Positions 15,544 to 24,211 are shown, numbered from the stretch's first letter. The stretch: DNA of 24,575 nt from JAAZBV01 sp964499695 (GCA_964499695.1 CAZCMD010000062.1:1-24575), one strand, 5' to 3'. The notes: generated by a model from the letters alone, not told the origin. A program made the numbers and translations.

Positions 15544-16390
15544 ATCCACAGACCTTGTTCGAAAGTATGTAATGGAGCAACTGGGTGAGGACGGGGGTTT
15601 TCAAGGCAGGGACAATAAAAGCGACCTTTACTATACTGTATTCGGTATTGAACTATTGATTGCCCTTGACTGCAGTATGCCTGTTGATCTGGTAAAAAAA
15701 TATCTGGATTCTTTTGACCGCGGCCATTATCTAGACCTGGTCCATCTTTCAAGCCTCACACGATCATACAGAAATCTGGCTGATATATCACCGTATAGTC
15801 TAGATTCCGGCTTTAAGGATGGGGTGATCCAGCGACTGAACGCACTCAGGTGCGCGGACGGGGGTTTCAGCACCAATCAGTCTGATATGCATGGCAATCT
15901 CTATGGCTGTTTTCTGGCCCTTGCCATGTCCCAGGATATTGATACGAATGTGTCTGACCCTGAAGCTATTATTAACTGCCTTAAAAAGCTTGAAATGGAT
16001 GACGGAGGCTTTGCCAATGAACAGGCAGGGAGCATATCAACCACACCTTCAACCGCAGCCGCCCTGTGTTCATATCATATGCTTGGATACCCTCTGCCTG
16101 AAAAGGCTATCGAATGGCTGATGAACCGCACCAGCCGGAATGGTGGCTTCTGTGCCTTTAAGAGTGACAGCCCTTTAAATATGCCTGATCTTCTCAGTAC
16201 TGCCACTGCCCTTCAGGCACTTTCATACAGTAACAGTACAAATATTGGGCGCGAACTGCATCTTGATTTTCTTGACAGCCTGTGGAACCCTCTGGGCGGA
16301 TTCAGCGGAACCTGGGCTGACCCCACTGTGGATTGTGAATACACATATTACGGACTTCTTGCACTGGGTTATCTTGCGGATATTCCATGA
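15485..16390 (+). CDS. alpha-alpha toroid protein, prenyltransferase-beta/squalene-oxidase repeat type
   Basis: This 301-residue protein is built of repeats ending in GGF (36-39, 125-128, 173-176, 219-222, 271-273), the barrel pattern of protein prenyltransferase beta subunits. Aligned from memory to the GGTase beta zinc site, the aspartate is kept (D235 in MPDLLS). The cysteine two residues on is leucine (L237), and the histidine of VDPFHT is tyrosine (Y286 in VDCEYT). A zinc-dependent cysteine prenyltransferase is therefore unlikely. It may bind an isoprenoid or act with the adjacent cyclase. The start at 15485 has GGGA 8 bases upstream but overlaps the fusion gene by 59 bases; M7 (15503) is an alternative. 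Its stop overlaps the cyclase ATG by 4 bases. Confidence 0.85.
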   Translation: MTLRQDMIQALTRAPQLLNKSTDLVRKYVMEQLGEDGGFQGRDNKSDLYYTVFGIELLIALDCSMPVDLVKKYLDSFDRGHYLDLVHLSSLTRSYRNLADISPYSLDSGFKDGVIQRLNALRCADGGFSTNQSDMHGNLYGCFLALAMSQDIDTNVSDPEAIINCLKKLEMDDGGFANEQAGSISTTPSTAAALCSYHMLGYPLPEKAIEWLMNRTSRNGGFCAFKSDSPLNMPDLLSTATALQALSYSNSTNIGRELHLDFLDSLWNPLGGFSGTWADPTVDCEYTYYGLLALGYLADIP

Positions 16391-18186
16391 AAGATATTGA
16401 ATCGACCATTAACAGACTGCAGCAGATGCTGCTCGCAGAAAGCAATGACAGAGGTTACTGGACCGGAGAGTTAAGCAGCAGCGCCCTTTCCACTGCCACT
16501 GCTGTTTTTGCACTGGCTTCTGTGGATAAAGATCTTCATGCTTCATCAATTAACTCCGGTATAAACTGGCTCATAAAAAACCAGAATCCTGATGGTGGAT
16601 GGGGCGATACAGCAATAAGCAAGAGCAACCTCAGCACTACCCTTCTTGTTTACAGCGCCATGACAGTAACCTCACCGGATCAGGATGCCCTTGATGCCTG
16701 TGAAAAATATATAAAGAGTATCGCTGGTTCCATTGATCCAAAAGAGATTGCCGGATCAATCTTAACGGCCTATGGCGCTGATAAGACATTTTCATACCCT
16801 ATTCTCACAATGTGTGCCCTTGCGGGCAGACTGGGAAAGGACGGATGGAAATATGTTCATGGCCTCCCATTTGAACTGGCTGTTCTTTCTCAGCAGTGGT
16901 TCAAATGGCTTAGACTGCCGGTTGTAAGCTATGCCCTTCCAGCCCTTATTGCAATCGGGCAGGTCGTGTTTTATCATCATCCCCCTGTTAACCCGGTTCA
17001 AAAGATTATCCGTAAACTGGCACGTACAAAATCCCTTAAAGTCCTGACAAAAATCCAGCCTGAAAACGGAGGTTTTCTGGAGGCCACTCCTTTGACAAGC
17101 TTTGTTCTGATGAGCCTTGCGCGCTGCGGACACAGAGAACACATTGTTACAAAAAAGGGGGCTACATTTTTGCTTCACAGCCAGAGAACAGATGGAAGCT
17201 GGCCTATAGATACAAATCTTTCCACCTGGGTTTCCACAATGGCTGTACAGGCATTAGAGGATGACAATATAAGTGAAACACAGCAAAAACTCATTTTAAC
17301 ATGGCTCATTGGCCAGCAGCACAGGGAGATTCACCCATATACCGGGGCAAACCCGGGAGGATGGGCATGGACCGATCTTCCAGGAGGAGTGCCTGATGCG
17401 GATGACACAGCCGGTACTCTTTTGGCCCTGAAGATCCTTGATCCTGATGCCAGATATTCCATTGATGCTGTTGAGGCTGCGGTTTTATGGCTTCTTGGCC
17501 TTCAAAACCGTGATGGAGGCATACCCACCTTCTGCAAAGGCTGGGGTAAATTACCCTTTGATAAAAGCTCTACAGACCTTACCGCCCATGCGCTTGCAGC
17601 ATGGTCTTCATGGAAACTAAAGATGAAGCCTGAACTGCAAAATAGTATGGAGGGTGCCATGCAAAAGGGTTTCCTGTTTTTACAGAATGCACAGCGGACT
17701 GATGGTTCATGGGTTCCTCTGTGGTTTGGTAACGAACATGTTCACAGGATGGTTAATCCTGTTTATGGAACAGCAAAGGTCCTTTCTCACTTAACCCGCA
17801 TGAAGTCTGCTGAACTTTCATACATGAAGGAATCACTTAAGGGTGGCGTTAAATGGCTGATTGAGGCGCAAAAGGAAAATGGCACATGGGGAGGAGATAA
17901 GAATGCGCCTGCCACAGTTGAAGAAACCGCACTTGCGCTTGATGCCATTGCAGGCTTTTCTCTTCAGGATGGTTTTTTCGATGGTTCAACCGGTACCATT
18001 AAAGAATCGCTTTTAAAGGGTGTTGAAGCACTGGTTGAAATGATTGAAAAACATGATATCCTTCCTGCAAGCCCCATAGGCCTTTATTTTGCCAGATTAT
18101 GGTATCATGAAAAACTTTATCCTATTATCTTTTCCTTATCTGCATTAAGAAAGGCAAGAGAGGTATTATCAAATAAGGATGCATAA
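16387..18186 (+). CDS. squalene-hopene-cyclase-like class II terpene cyclase
   Basis: The 599-residue protein has the double-barrel repeat architecture of squalene-hopene cyclases. The catalytic acid motif is intact: D337-A-D339-D340 followed by TA (VPDADDTAG). QW-type repeats occur at 66-72 (QNPDGGW), 266-272 (QRTDGSW), 436-442 (QRTDGSW) and 495-501 (QKENGTW), plus a truncated one at 373-377. It is slightly shorter than typical hopene cyclases (about 630-650). Segments such as PTFCKGWGKLPFD and KTFSYPILTMCALAG mark a branch that I recognise as widespread but, to my knowledge, uncharacterised. It should protonate an alkene or epoxide and cyclise a linear isoprenoid. With a prenyl diphosphate synthase but no squalene synthase in the operon, the substrate could be squalene made elsewhere, a free or diphosphorylated prenyl chain, or a prenylated acceptor. 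Confidence 0.88.
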   Translation: MKDIESTINRLQQMLLAESNDRGYWTGELSSSALSTATAVFALASVDKDLHASSINSGINWLIKNQNPDGGWGDTAISKSNLSTTLLVYSAMTVTSPDQDALDACEKYIKSIAGSIDPKEIAGSILTAYGADKTFSYPILTMCALAGRLGKDGWKYVHGLPFELAVLSQQWFKWLRLPVVSYALPALIAIGQVVFYHHPPVNPVQKIIRKLARTKSLKVLTKIQPENGGFLEATPLTSFVLMSLARCGHREHIVTKKGATFLLHSQRTDGSWPIDTNLSTWVSTMAVQALEDDNISETQQKLILTWLIGQQHREIHPYTGANPGGWAWTDLPGGVPDADDTAGTLLALKILDPDARYSIDAVEAAVLWLLGLQNRDGGIPTFCKGWGKLPFDKSSTDLTAHALAAWSSWKLKMKPELQNSMEGAMQKGFLFLQNAQRTDGSWVPLWFGNEHVHRMVNPVYGTAKVLSHLTRMKSAELSYMKESLKGGVKWLIEAQKENGTWGGDKNAPATVEETALALDAIAGFSLQDGFFDGSTGTIKESLLKGVEALVEMIEKHDILPASPIGLYFARLWYHEKLYPIIFSLSALRKAREVLSNKDA

Positions 18187-18330
18187 ACACGGCCCTGTAA
18201 GAAGGCGCAGCTACTCTGAACAGTGAATAAATAAAGACAGAAACATCCCTGATAGAGAATAAATCCACCCCGGATATTACCTGCATGCGTTTGTGTTTTT
18301 AATATGCCTTTTAGCCTGTCATTCTCTATT
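18187..18330. other. convergent gap with a long inverted repeat
   Basis: Between the convergent cyclase and transporter genes, ATAGAGAAT (18252-18260) is complementary to ATTCTCTAT (18321-18329), with about 60 bases between the arms. It could act as a bidirectional end signal, but the arms are AT-rich and the loop is long. No classical terminator was found. Confidence 0.35.
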
Positions 18331-19932
18331 TTAAGATTCAGAGCCCTCCCCTCCATTATTCAGGGGAACCTCCGGAATGGTAATAATAATCAGAAATGCG
18401 AGTAATATTGCGATTGAACCGATCAGGAAAACCACCCTTAAACCGGATTGAAGCGCACCGCGTACAGATTGAATAGTATTTTCAAAAAGCTCATGATCTA
18501 GCCCCTGGGCTTTGCTAAATGCCGCTTTAAATCCTGCCATTGAATCCTTTGACATCAGGACTCCGGGGTCAGAAAATTTTTTAAATGCATCAGACCCGAT
18601 TTTTGTTTCAAGATCCTGTGGCAGTAATTCTGCAAGCCTTTTTTCATATGTGGCGTTCATGGCAGGCCCCATAATGGCCGGGGCAACCGCTGTACCAATA
18701 TTAGCGATAAAGAAGATGGCCGCAACAGAAATCCCCATAAACCGCTTTGGAACGGCAAACTGCACCACCAGGATATTGACTGTAGGTATTGCTCCAATCC
18801 CAAAACCACTTAAAATCATAACAGCCACTCCCATCCACAGGGGTGTCTCACTGTTGAAAAAGGCTAAAGCAAACATAGCTATGGTAACTACAGCATAGCT
18901 CAGGATATATATCCATTTATAGCGTTTGGTCTTAGCGATCAATAAACCGGCAGGTACACCCATAAAGGCCAGGAGCATGCTGAAGGGTGTGAGTACCAGA
19001 CCGCTGATCTTTGCACCTGTGCCCTGTATGCCCTGTAAAAAAAGAGGAAAGTAATTCAGAATACCTATAAAACCAAAAAATGAGAGAAGTACAGCGGCCG
19101 CCGCAGTCAGAAATGCACGGTTAGTAAAAACCAGAGGATCAAGGATCGGCTCAGCAGTCCTGCGCTCTGCCAGAATAAACAGGTACCACAAAATTATTGA
19201 GATTATAAGTAAACCTAAGACATGAAACGATACCCAGGGGTATTTGTCTGCAAAGGAAAAGCCTAATATTACTGCTGATGAAGCCAATGCAAGAAGAAGT
19301 GCACCTGTGTAGTCTATCTTGTTCCCTGAAGCGACCTTTTTCTTTGGGACACCCACAGTCACCATTATTATGCAAAAGATAGCAACCGGTACATTGACCC
19401 AGAAAAAATATCGCCAGCTCAGGGTATCAGTTATTATACCAACAAGTATCTGTGTGCATGTGGCAGAGATTCCTCCTGCTATATTTAATAACCCGGTCCA
19501 TTTGCTCCGCGCTGCGGGATCAGCATACAGGTCCCCTACTACAGCAAAACAGAGGGCAGACATGGCGCCAAGGCCAAGGGCATTTACGATACGTGCAACA
19601 ATGTTAATGACAAAGCTCCAGCTTACTGCACCAAGCACTGACCCTATTGTGAAAAAAAACAGGGAGGTTAAAAGCAGGTTTCTGCGACCATATATATCAG
19701 ATAACCTACCGAAAAGCAGCGCAACAAAGGACATTGCGAGGGCCGGAAGTGATATTGCCCATGAAAAAAGGGCCATACCGTTAAGGTCCGCAGCGATCAT
19801 GGGAGAGGCAATGCTCAGGCCTAATGTCATAAATGATGTTAAAAAGTAGGTAATGAAAACAGCAGAAAACCCCAGCGTTGCGACTTTTGCGGATGCGTTT
19901 TCAGATTCAACTCCGGCATTACCATTCATCAT
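18331..19932 (-). CDS. MFS transporter, DHA2-type (14 TM) multidrug-family exporter
   Basis: The 533-residue integral inner-membrane protein has about 14 hydrophobic helices, the hallmark of the DHA2 drug:proton antiporter branch. Motif A is clear after helix 2 (GRLSDIYGRRN). Helix 5 carries the antiporter-type glycine-rich pattern (GLLNIAGGISATCTQILVGIITD). A large exterior loop before the last helix (about 435-500, acidic and helical) is typical of this branch. The substrate is unknown. The gene converges on the terpenoid operon, so export of its product is conceivable, but opposite orientation means no shared transcript. Two ATGs are adjacent (19932 and 19929). GGAGGAG (19936-19942) sits slightly better for the second. 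Confidence 0.9.
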   Translation of the reverse strand: MMNGNAGVESENASAKVATLGFSAVFITYFLTSFMTLGLSIASPMIAADLNGMALFSWAISLPALAMSFVALLFGRLSDIYGRRNLLLTSLFFFTIGSVLGAVSWSFVINIVARIVNALGLGAMSALCFAVVGDLYADPAARSKWTGLLNIAGGISATCTQILVGIITDTLSWRYFFWVNVPVAIFCIIMVTVGVPKKKVASGNKIDYTGALLLALASSAVILGFSFADKYPWVSFHVLGLLIISIILWYLFILAERRTAEPILDPLVFTNRAFLTAAAAVLLSFFGFIGILNYFPLFLQGIQGTGAKISGLVLTPFSMLLAFMGVPAGLLIAKTKRYKWIYILSYAVVTIAMFALAFFNSETPLWMGVAVMILSGFGIGAIPTVNILVVQFAVPKRFMGISVAAIFFIANIGTAVAPAIMGPAMNATYEKRLAELLPQDLETKIGSDAFKKFSDPGVLMSKDSMAGFKAAFSKAQGLDHELFENTIQSVRGALQSGLRVVFLIGSIAILLAFLIIITIPEVPLNNGGEGSES

Positions 19933-20099
19933 GGACTCCTCCAGAAAAGGTTGAATTGTCCTGTATCTGATTACCTGCGAAGATGCCAGAGGATAAGAGG
20001 GATAATGCTGTGTGTCAATAGAATAATATGTAGAGACAAGGCCCGCCTGAATACCAGCGAGTAAACATACCTTGTCTCTGCACTCTTTTGGAGGATTGA

Positions 20100-20753
20100 C
20101 TACTCTGCCCTGTCAAATGCAAAGGAATTCTTTAAACTTGTAAATTTGTCAATTATGTTTTTGATAAGTTTATAGGTAGAGTATCTTTCATAGGGTATGC
20201 ACATACTGAAAAACTTGGAGCTCTTCTCCTTTCTATCTGTCCATTCCCTTTGAGCAAATTCATATTTTAGTTTTTTCATCTCGCTGTTATAACCTGCAAA
20301 AACCTTCTTCCTTGTCTTTAAAAGCGTCTTTTCTTTTAACTCTTTCTGTGCCTTTTCAAGGAGTTGTATCCCCGCTTCCATCTCCTTTTCCTTAAAATAT
20401 ACCTGGGCCTCGGTTACAATCGAATGAACATTAATTACCCTCTCTTCCTTTATCCGGTTGATCATGTTTTCCATTTCAATGGCTGATTCTTTAAGTATCT
20501 TATGTGTAAGTTCAAGTTCCTCGTATATCTCCTCCATGAGTTCTGTCGCCCGGTTTGTTTTTTTGCTGGGATATACCTTATTTTTCTTAGCAAAAATTAT
20601 TGCCTCTCTGATGCTCTTTCGAATCTCCCTGACCCTTGTTTTTACCGATTCACCTTTTTCAAAATATGAGGTTATATCTTCTAGAAGTGACTGATGTAAT
20701 CTGATTAACCCGCCTGGTAAACCCGCTTTGCTGTATTGAAATAGAAAAAACAT
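20100..20753 (-). CDS. coiled-coil protein of unknown function
   Basis: The second ATG (20753) is preferred over 20759 because GGAG (20762-20765) lies 8 bases before it and only 2 before the first; this gives 217 residues. The sequence is highly charged and helical, with long heptad-like stretches (about 55-165) rich in E, K, I and L, followed by a basic C-terminal region with aromatic residues. There is no signal peptide and no transmembrane helix beyond a short hydrophobic start (MFFLFQYSKAGLPGGLIRL). No catalytic motif is visible and I do not recognise the family. Downstream lies the same-strand MFS gene, separated by 167 bases. Upstream is a 416-base divergent gap facing the second propeller gene. 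Confidence 0.7.
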   Translation of the reverse strand: MFFLFQYSKAGLPGGLIRLHQSLLEDITSYFEKGESVKTRVREIRKSIREAIIFAKKNKVYPSKKTNRATELMEEIYEELELTHKILKESAIEMENMINRIKEERVINVHSIVTEAQVYFKEKEMEAGIQLLEKAQKELKEKTLLKTRKKVFAGYNSEMKKLKYEFAQREWTDRKEKSSKFFSMCIPYERYSTYKLIKNIIDKFTSLKNSFAFDRAE

Positions 20754-20759
20754 ATTCAT

Positions 20760-21169
20760 CGCTCCTTTAAATTTTATTTTATTCTGCTAAAACCGACCTT
20801 TTGCATTTCCTGTACCAGTTTTGCTATCAATATTTGTTAAAATAATGCACATTCATATTATGGGTATTTTTACCTTAAAATATCATTAATTCCCAGAGGT
20901 TAAAAATATGGCAACCCTTTACTGGCTTGCCTTACAGCAATATCTGGTAAAATTTCAAATATAGGAAAACATCCTGGTTTGCGGAAAAATCTATTGATTT
21001 TATATTTTCTGATCAAGCCTTTTGGTATGCTTTTTAATATTTTAGAGGTTAAAAGTATATAAAAACACACTTCAATGTTATACTTTATGTCACATACGAG
21101 CCTATTGACTTTTTATAGGATTTATATCAGATCAGGATATCAATTACTAAAACAAGGGATGGGGCACAT
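20760..21169. other. divergent AT-rich intergenic region with a direct repeat
   Basis: This region separates the coiled-coil gene (minus) from the second propeller gene (plus) and must hold both promoters. AGAGGTTAAAAATAT at 20895-20909 recurs as AGAGGTTAAAAGTAT at 21044-21058 (14 of 15 bases), a possible regulator site. TATACT at 21079-21084 and TTGACT at 21105-21110 are isolated promoter-like hexamers without correctly spaced partners. No small gene is supported. Confidence 0.4.
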
Positions 21170-22432
21170 ATGAAGATAAAAGGTATGATTCTTATAATCC
21201 TTCTCATTTTTGCTTCCAGCAGGGCTCAGGCATCTGACTGGCCCCAGTACCTTGGGCCTTGTCAGAACGCTGTATCTGATGAAAAGGGTCTTTTACGTAT
21301 ATGGCCAAAAGATGGGCCAAAGGTTTTATGGACAGTCCCACTTGGTGAGGGATTTGGAGGCCCTGCTGCTAGTGAGGGTAAGGTCTATATATATGATCGT
21401 GTTGATGATAGAGAGAATGTACTGCGCTGTTTTGATATTGTCACCGGAAAAGAAGAATGGCATTTCAGCAGTGAGGCTAAATGGTCAGTCAGCTATGACG
21501 GTTCAAGGACAGTACCAACAATAGATGGTAGCAGAATTTATGTAAGTGATGCATTCGGTAATTTCCTCTGTATCGATAAAAATACCCGTAAGCCCCTCTG
21601 GAAAAAGAACTTCTGGACAGATTTCAGCAGGGACGATATCCCCATGTGGGCGATTGCCCAGAACCCGCTTATTTACAAAAACATGGTTATAATTGCCCCC
21701 CAGACAAAAGAGGCGGGTATTGTGGCATATGACAAGGTTATTGGGGAGATTATCTGGAAGACACCATCCCTTCCAGGTAGCGCAGGATATGTCTCACCAA
21801 AGGTTGTAAAAATAGATAATAAAGATCAACTGGTAATGATATCTGCCACCAGGCCTGAAGGTGGTGGCACAGGGGCGGTTATGGGTTTTAATCCCGATTC
21901 GGGTGAACCTTTATGGTCATATGATGGTTGGAAATGCAAAACCCCTATACCTAATGTAACAGAAACAGGCAATAACACGCTCTTTGTCACAGGTGGATAT
22001 CTTGCAGGAGGGGCGCTTATACAGATTTTAAAGAAAGGAAATTCATGGGAAGTTAAGGAACTCATGTTTTCAAAGGAGTTCGGCACACATGTGCACCCGG
22101 CCATATTTTACAAAGGGTACCTCTACAGCCAGGGTACCAATAATCAGGTAAGAAATGGTTTTATGTGTATGGACCTTAAAGGCAATATCAAATGGAAAAC
22201 AGTGAAAAATCCTAATTTTGACAAGGGTGGATATATACTCGCCGATGACATGATAATAAGCAGTGATGGTGAAAAAATGCTCTATCTTATTGAACCAACG
22301 CCTGATGAATTCAGGGTACTGGCAAAGGCCGAGTTACTTGATACAAAACAGGCATGGGCACCTTTAGCATTAAGTGACGGAAAACTCCTTATAAGGGATC
22401 AGAGGCAGATGAAGTGCATACTGGTTAAATAA
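21170..22432 (+). CDS. secreted PQQ-like beta-propeller repeat protein, paralogue of the 10021 gene
   Basis: The 420-residue product has a signal peptide (MKIKGMILIILLIFASSRAQA) cleaved before SDWPQYLGP. It then aligns along its whole length, virtually without gaps, to the protein at 10021-11283, with roughly two-thirds of positions identical by eye. Blade motifs include VTGKEEW, VIGEIIW, DSGEPLW and LKGNIKW. The start is supported by AGGGATGGGG upstream. As with its paralogue, PQQ-dehydrogenase residues are not apparent and the role is unknown; a structural, binding or cell-surface assembly role is equally possible. The two copies flank the terpenoid operon, exporter and coiled-coil gene. 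Their intergenic surroundings differ, so any duplication involved mainly the gene itself or is old. Confidence 0.85.
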   Translation: MKIKGMILIILLIFASSRAQASDWPQYLGPCQNAVSDEKGLLRIWPKDGPKVLWTVPLGEGFGGPAASEGKVYIYDRVDDRENVLRCFDIVTGKEEWHFSSEAKWSVSYDGSRTVPTIDGSRIYVSDAFGNFLCIDKNTRKPLWKKNFWTDFSRDDIPMWAIAQNPLIYKNMVIIAPQTKEAGIVAYDKVIGEIIWKTPSLPGSAGYVSPKVVKIDNKDQLVMISATRPEGGGTGAVMGFNPDSGEPLWSYDGWKCKTPIPNVTETGNNTLFVTGGYLAGGALIQILKKGNSWEVKELMFSKEFGTHVHPAIFYKGYLYSQGTNNQVRNGFMCMDLKGNIKWKTVKNPNFDKGGYILADDMIISSDGEKMLYLIEPTPDEFRVLAKAELLDTKQAWAPLALSDGKLLIRDQRQMKCILVK

Positions 22433-22702
22433 GCCGATTTTTACTCACGGTGATATGCTTGTTCGGGTTTCTCATTTCTACCAGTTTATGAAATGGCTCA
22501 GGGCACATGGCTCAAGGCGCAAGGTGAATTGAATAATGTTGGATATAACTGTAGGGGCAGGTCCCCGTGCCTGCCCGCATATGGTGGCCCAGGATAATCG
22601 TCGCAGGGCAACCACTGGGGGTTGCCCCTACAACTGTTTCATGAATTTTGAAGGGAAAGGCATTTGTCTTTATTAAAAAGCCAGTATGAACCTGATAACG
22701 GA
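22433..22702. other. convergent gap between propeller genes with a palindromic repeat
   Basis: This 270-base gap contains a CAAGG-type string (22498-22525) and the inverted-repeat element at 22550-22632. No gene and no classical terminator is seen. Confidence 0.5.
22550..22632. repeat. palindromic GTAGGGGCAGG...TTGCCCCTAC element
   Basis: Terminal inverted repeats TGTAGGGGCA (22550-22559) and TGCCCCTACA (22623-22632) enclose GC-rich internal palindromes (GGGCAGG..CCTGCCC, GGGCAACC..GGTTGCCC). This is the kind of short non-coding dispersed repeat seen in many environmental bacterial genomes. It could fold into a strong hairpin in the transcript of either convergent propeller gene. Confidence 0.7.
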
Positions 22703-24043
22703 TTATTCCGAAATACAATAAAGACTCTTTAACCCCCTTAAAAACAACTGATTACCTACAACTGCCGGGGATGCATCAAAATTATCATCAAGCTGATTTC
22801 TGGAAACAACATTTAACCCCTCTCCGTCCTTTAAAACATAGCACATCCCGTTTCTACCCATAACATAAACATTTCCGTTTACGCCAACCGGTGATGCATA
22901 CACACCTTTCATTCCTTCAAGCTTTTCAGCCTCATAAAAAATCTTTCCGGTTTTAGCATCTGCACAGCTCAGCCTTTCATCATTGCCCCTGAGGTAATAC
23001 AATCTTCCATTATATAAAAGAGGTGAGGGGACATATGGTGTATTTTTATTATATGTCCAGACTACTGCGGATGAGTCTTTTATGTTCCCGCTTGCGTCTT
23101 CCAGTCTGATTGCCTTCAGTGCAGCGCCCCTGTATCCGCTGACCAGGTAAACCAGATCGCCATCAGATACCGGTGATGGAATTACATTTTCGGTCATACC
23201 TGATATTTCCCAGATGATATCTCCATTTTGCAGGTTATAGGCCGTTGATTTTCCGGTGGCGCTTACAATCAGTTGAAGTTTTCCCTTTACAGGGACAACA
23301 ATGGGCGTCGACCATGAGGTCTTTTCATCCCTCTTCTTTTTCCAGATAACATCACCATTTTTTTTGTTAAGGACATAGATGCAGGAATCCTTTTCATGAT
23401 CCCAGTTTACGATAAGATAATCTTTGTAAAAAGCCGGAGAGCTGCCCTCTCCAAATGCCATCCTGATATTCAGATCTCCCAGATCCTTTTTCCATATCAG
23501 GTTGCCTTTCATGTCAAAGCAATAGATACCGAATGATCCGAATGAAGCAATGAGGTGTTCTCCATCGGTCACACATGATTGTGAAGCCCAGCTTCCATCA
23601 TTATGGGTGCCTTCATGGGGAAACTGTTCGTGTACAACCTTTTGCCAGATAATTTTTCCGGTGTTTCTGTCAATAGAATAGACCACAAACTGTTGCATAA
23701 ATTCAGGTAATCTAGGCTGCATCCATGAGGCTCCCCCTGTTTTTAATTTTGCCAACTCCTCATCAGAAAGCCTCTTATCAAGAGAAACAGCAGAGGTGAT
23801 AAAAATCTGATCACCCCATATAACAGGCGTAGAGAGTCCTTTTCCAGGGATGGGTATCTTCCATTTGATATTCTTTGTCTCGCTCCATTCAATTGGAGGA
23901 TTACCTTTTATTACTTCCCCTGTAAACAGGGGGCCACGCCAGGTGGGCCAGTTACTGTTATAATCGGAAGCATTCATTTGACCATAAGGCATGCTCAAAA
24001 CCATGACAAACAACATTGATACCAGAAACATCTTGATCTTCAT
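22703..24043 (-). CDS. secreted PQQ-like beta-propeller repeat protein, distant third member
   Basis: The 446-residue protein has a signal peptide (hydrophobic residues about 5-19, cleavage likely after MNA) and then a propeller starting SNWPTWRGPLFTGEV. Blade signatures include NTGKIIW, MKGNLIW, KNGDVIW, QNGDIIW and KTGKIFY. The GKGLSTPVIWGDQIFITSA segment is typical of the outer-membrane-assembly-factor or PQQ-like propeller family common in planctomycetes and related environmental bacteria. It is clearly more distant from the two 420-residue proteins than they are from each other. GGAG 9 bases upstream supports the start. It converges on the second propeller gene and diverges from the NFACT-R gene. 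Its ligand is unknown and no cytochrome or dehydrogenase domain is attached. Confidence 0.85.
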   Translation of the reverse strand: MKIKMFLVSMLFVMVLSMPYGQMNASDYNSNWPTWRGPLFTGEVIKGNPPIEWSETKNIKWKIPIPGKGLSTPVIWGDQIFITSAVSLDKRLSDEELAKLKTGGASWMQPRLPEFMQQFVVYSIDRNTGKIIWQKVVHEQFPHEGTHNDGSWASQSCVTDGEHLIASFGSFGIYCFDMKGNLIWKKDLGDLNIRMAFGEGSSPAFYKDYLIVNWDHEKDSCIYVLNKKNGDVIWKKKRDEKTSWSTPIVVPVKGKLQLIVSATGKSTAYNLQNGDIIWEISGMTENVIPSPVSDGDLVYLVSGYRGAALKAIRLEDASGNIKDSSAVVWTYNKNTPYVPSPLLYNGRLYYLRGNDERLSCADAKTGKIFYEAEKLEGMKGVYASPVGVNGNVYVMGRNGMCYVLKDGEGLNVVSRNQLDDNFDASPAVVGNQLFLRGLKSLYCISE

Positions 24044-24211
24044 TGTTCAATCTCCATTTATACGCTTTTCATCTGTTAACGATATTGTTCCAAAAATTGG
24101 TTTCAATATATATAATATCAGATAAAATTCAATCTCAGACCTTGTTAGATTCTCATTGTAGAGTAAAAACAGCTCTGGTATTGTTAATGTCTACGGTCAG
24201 GGGATATCCAT

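Noticed and set aside
11419..18186. Standard hopanoid biosynthesis operon
   Set aside because: No HpnC/D/E squalene-forming genes, HpnH or HpnP-like proteins are recognisable, and the cyclase belongs to a different-looking branch.
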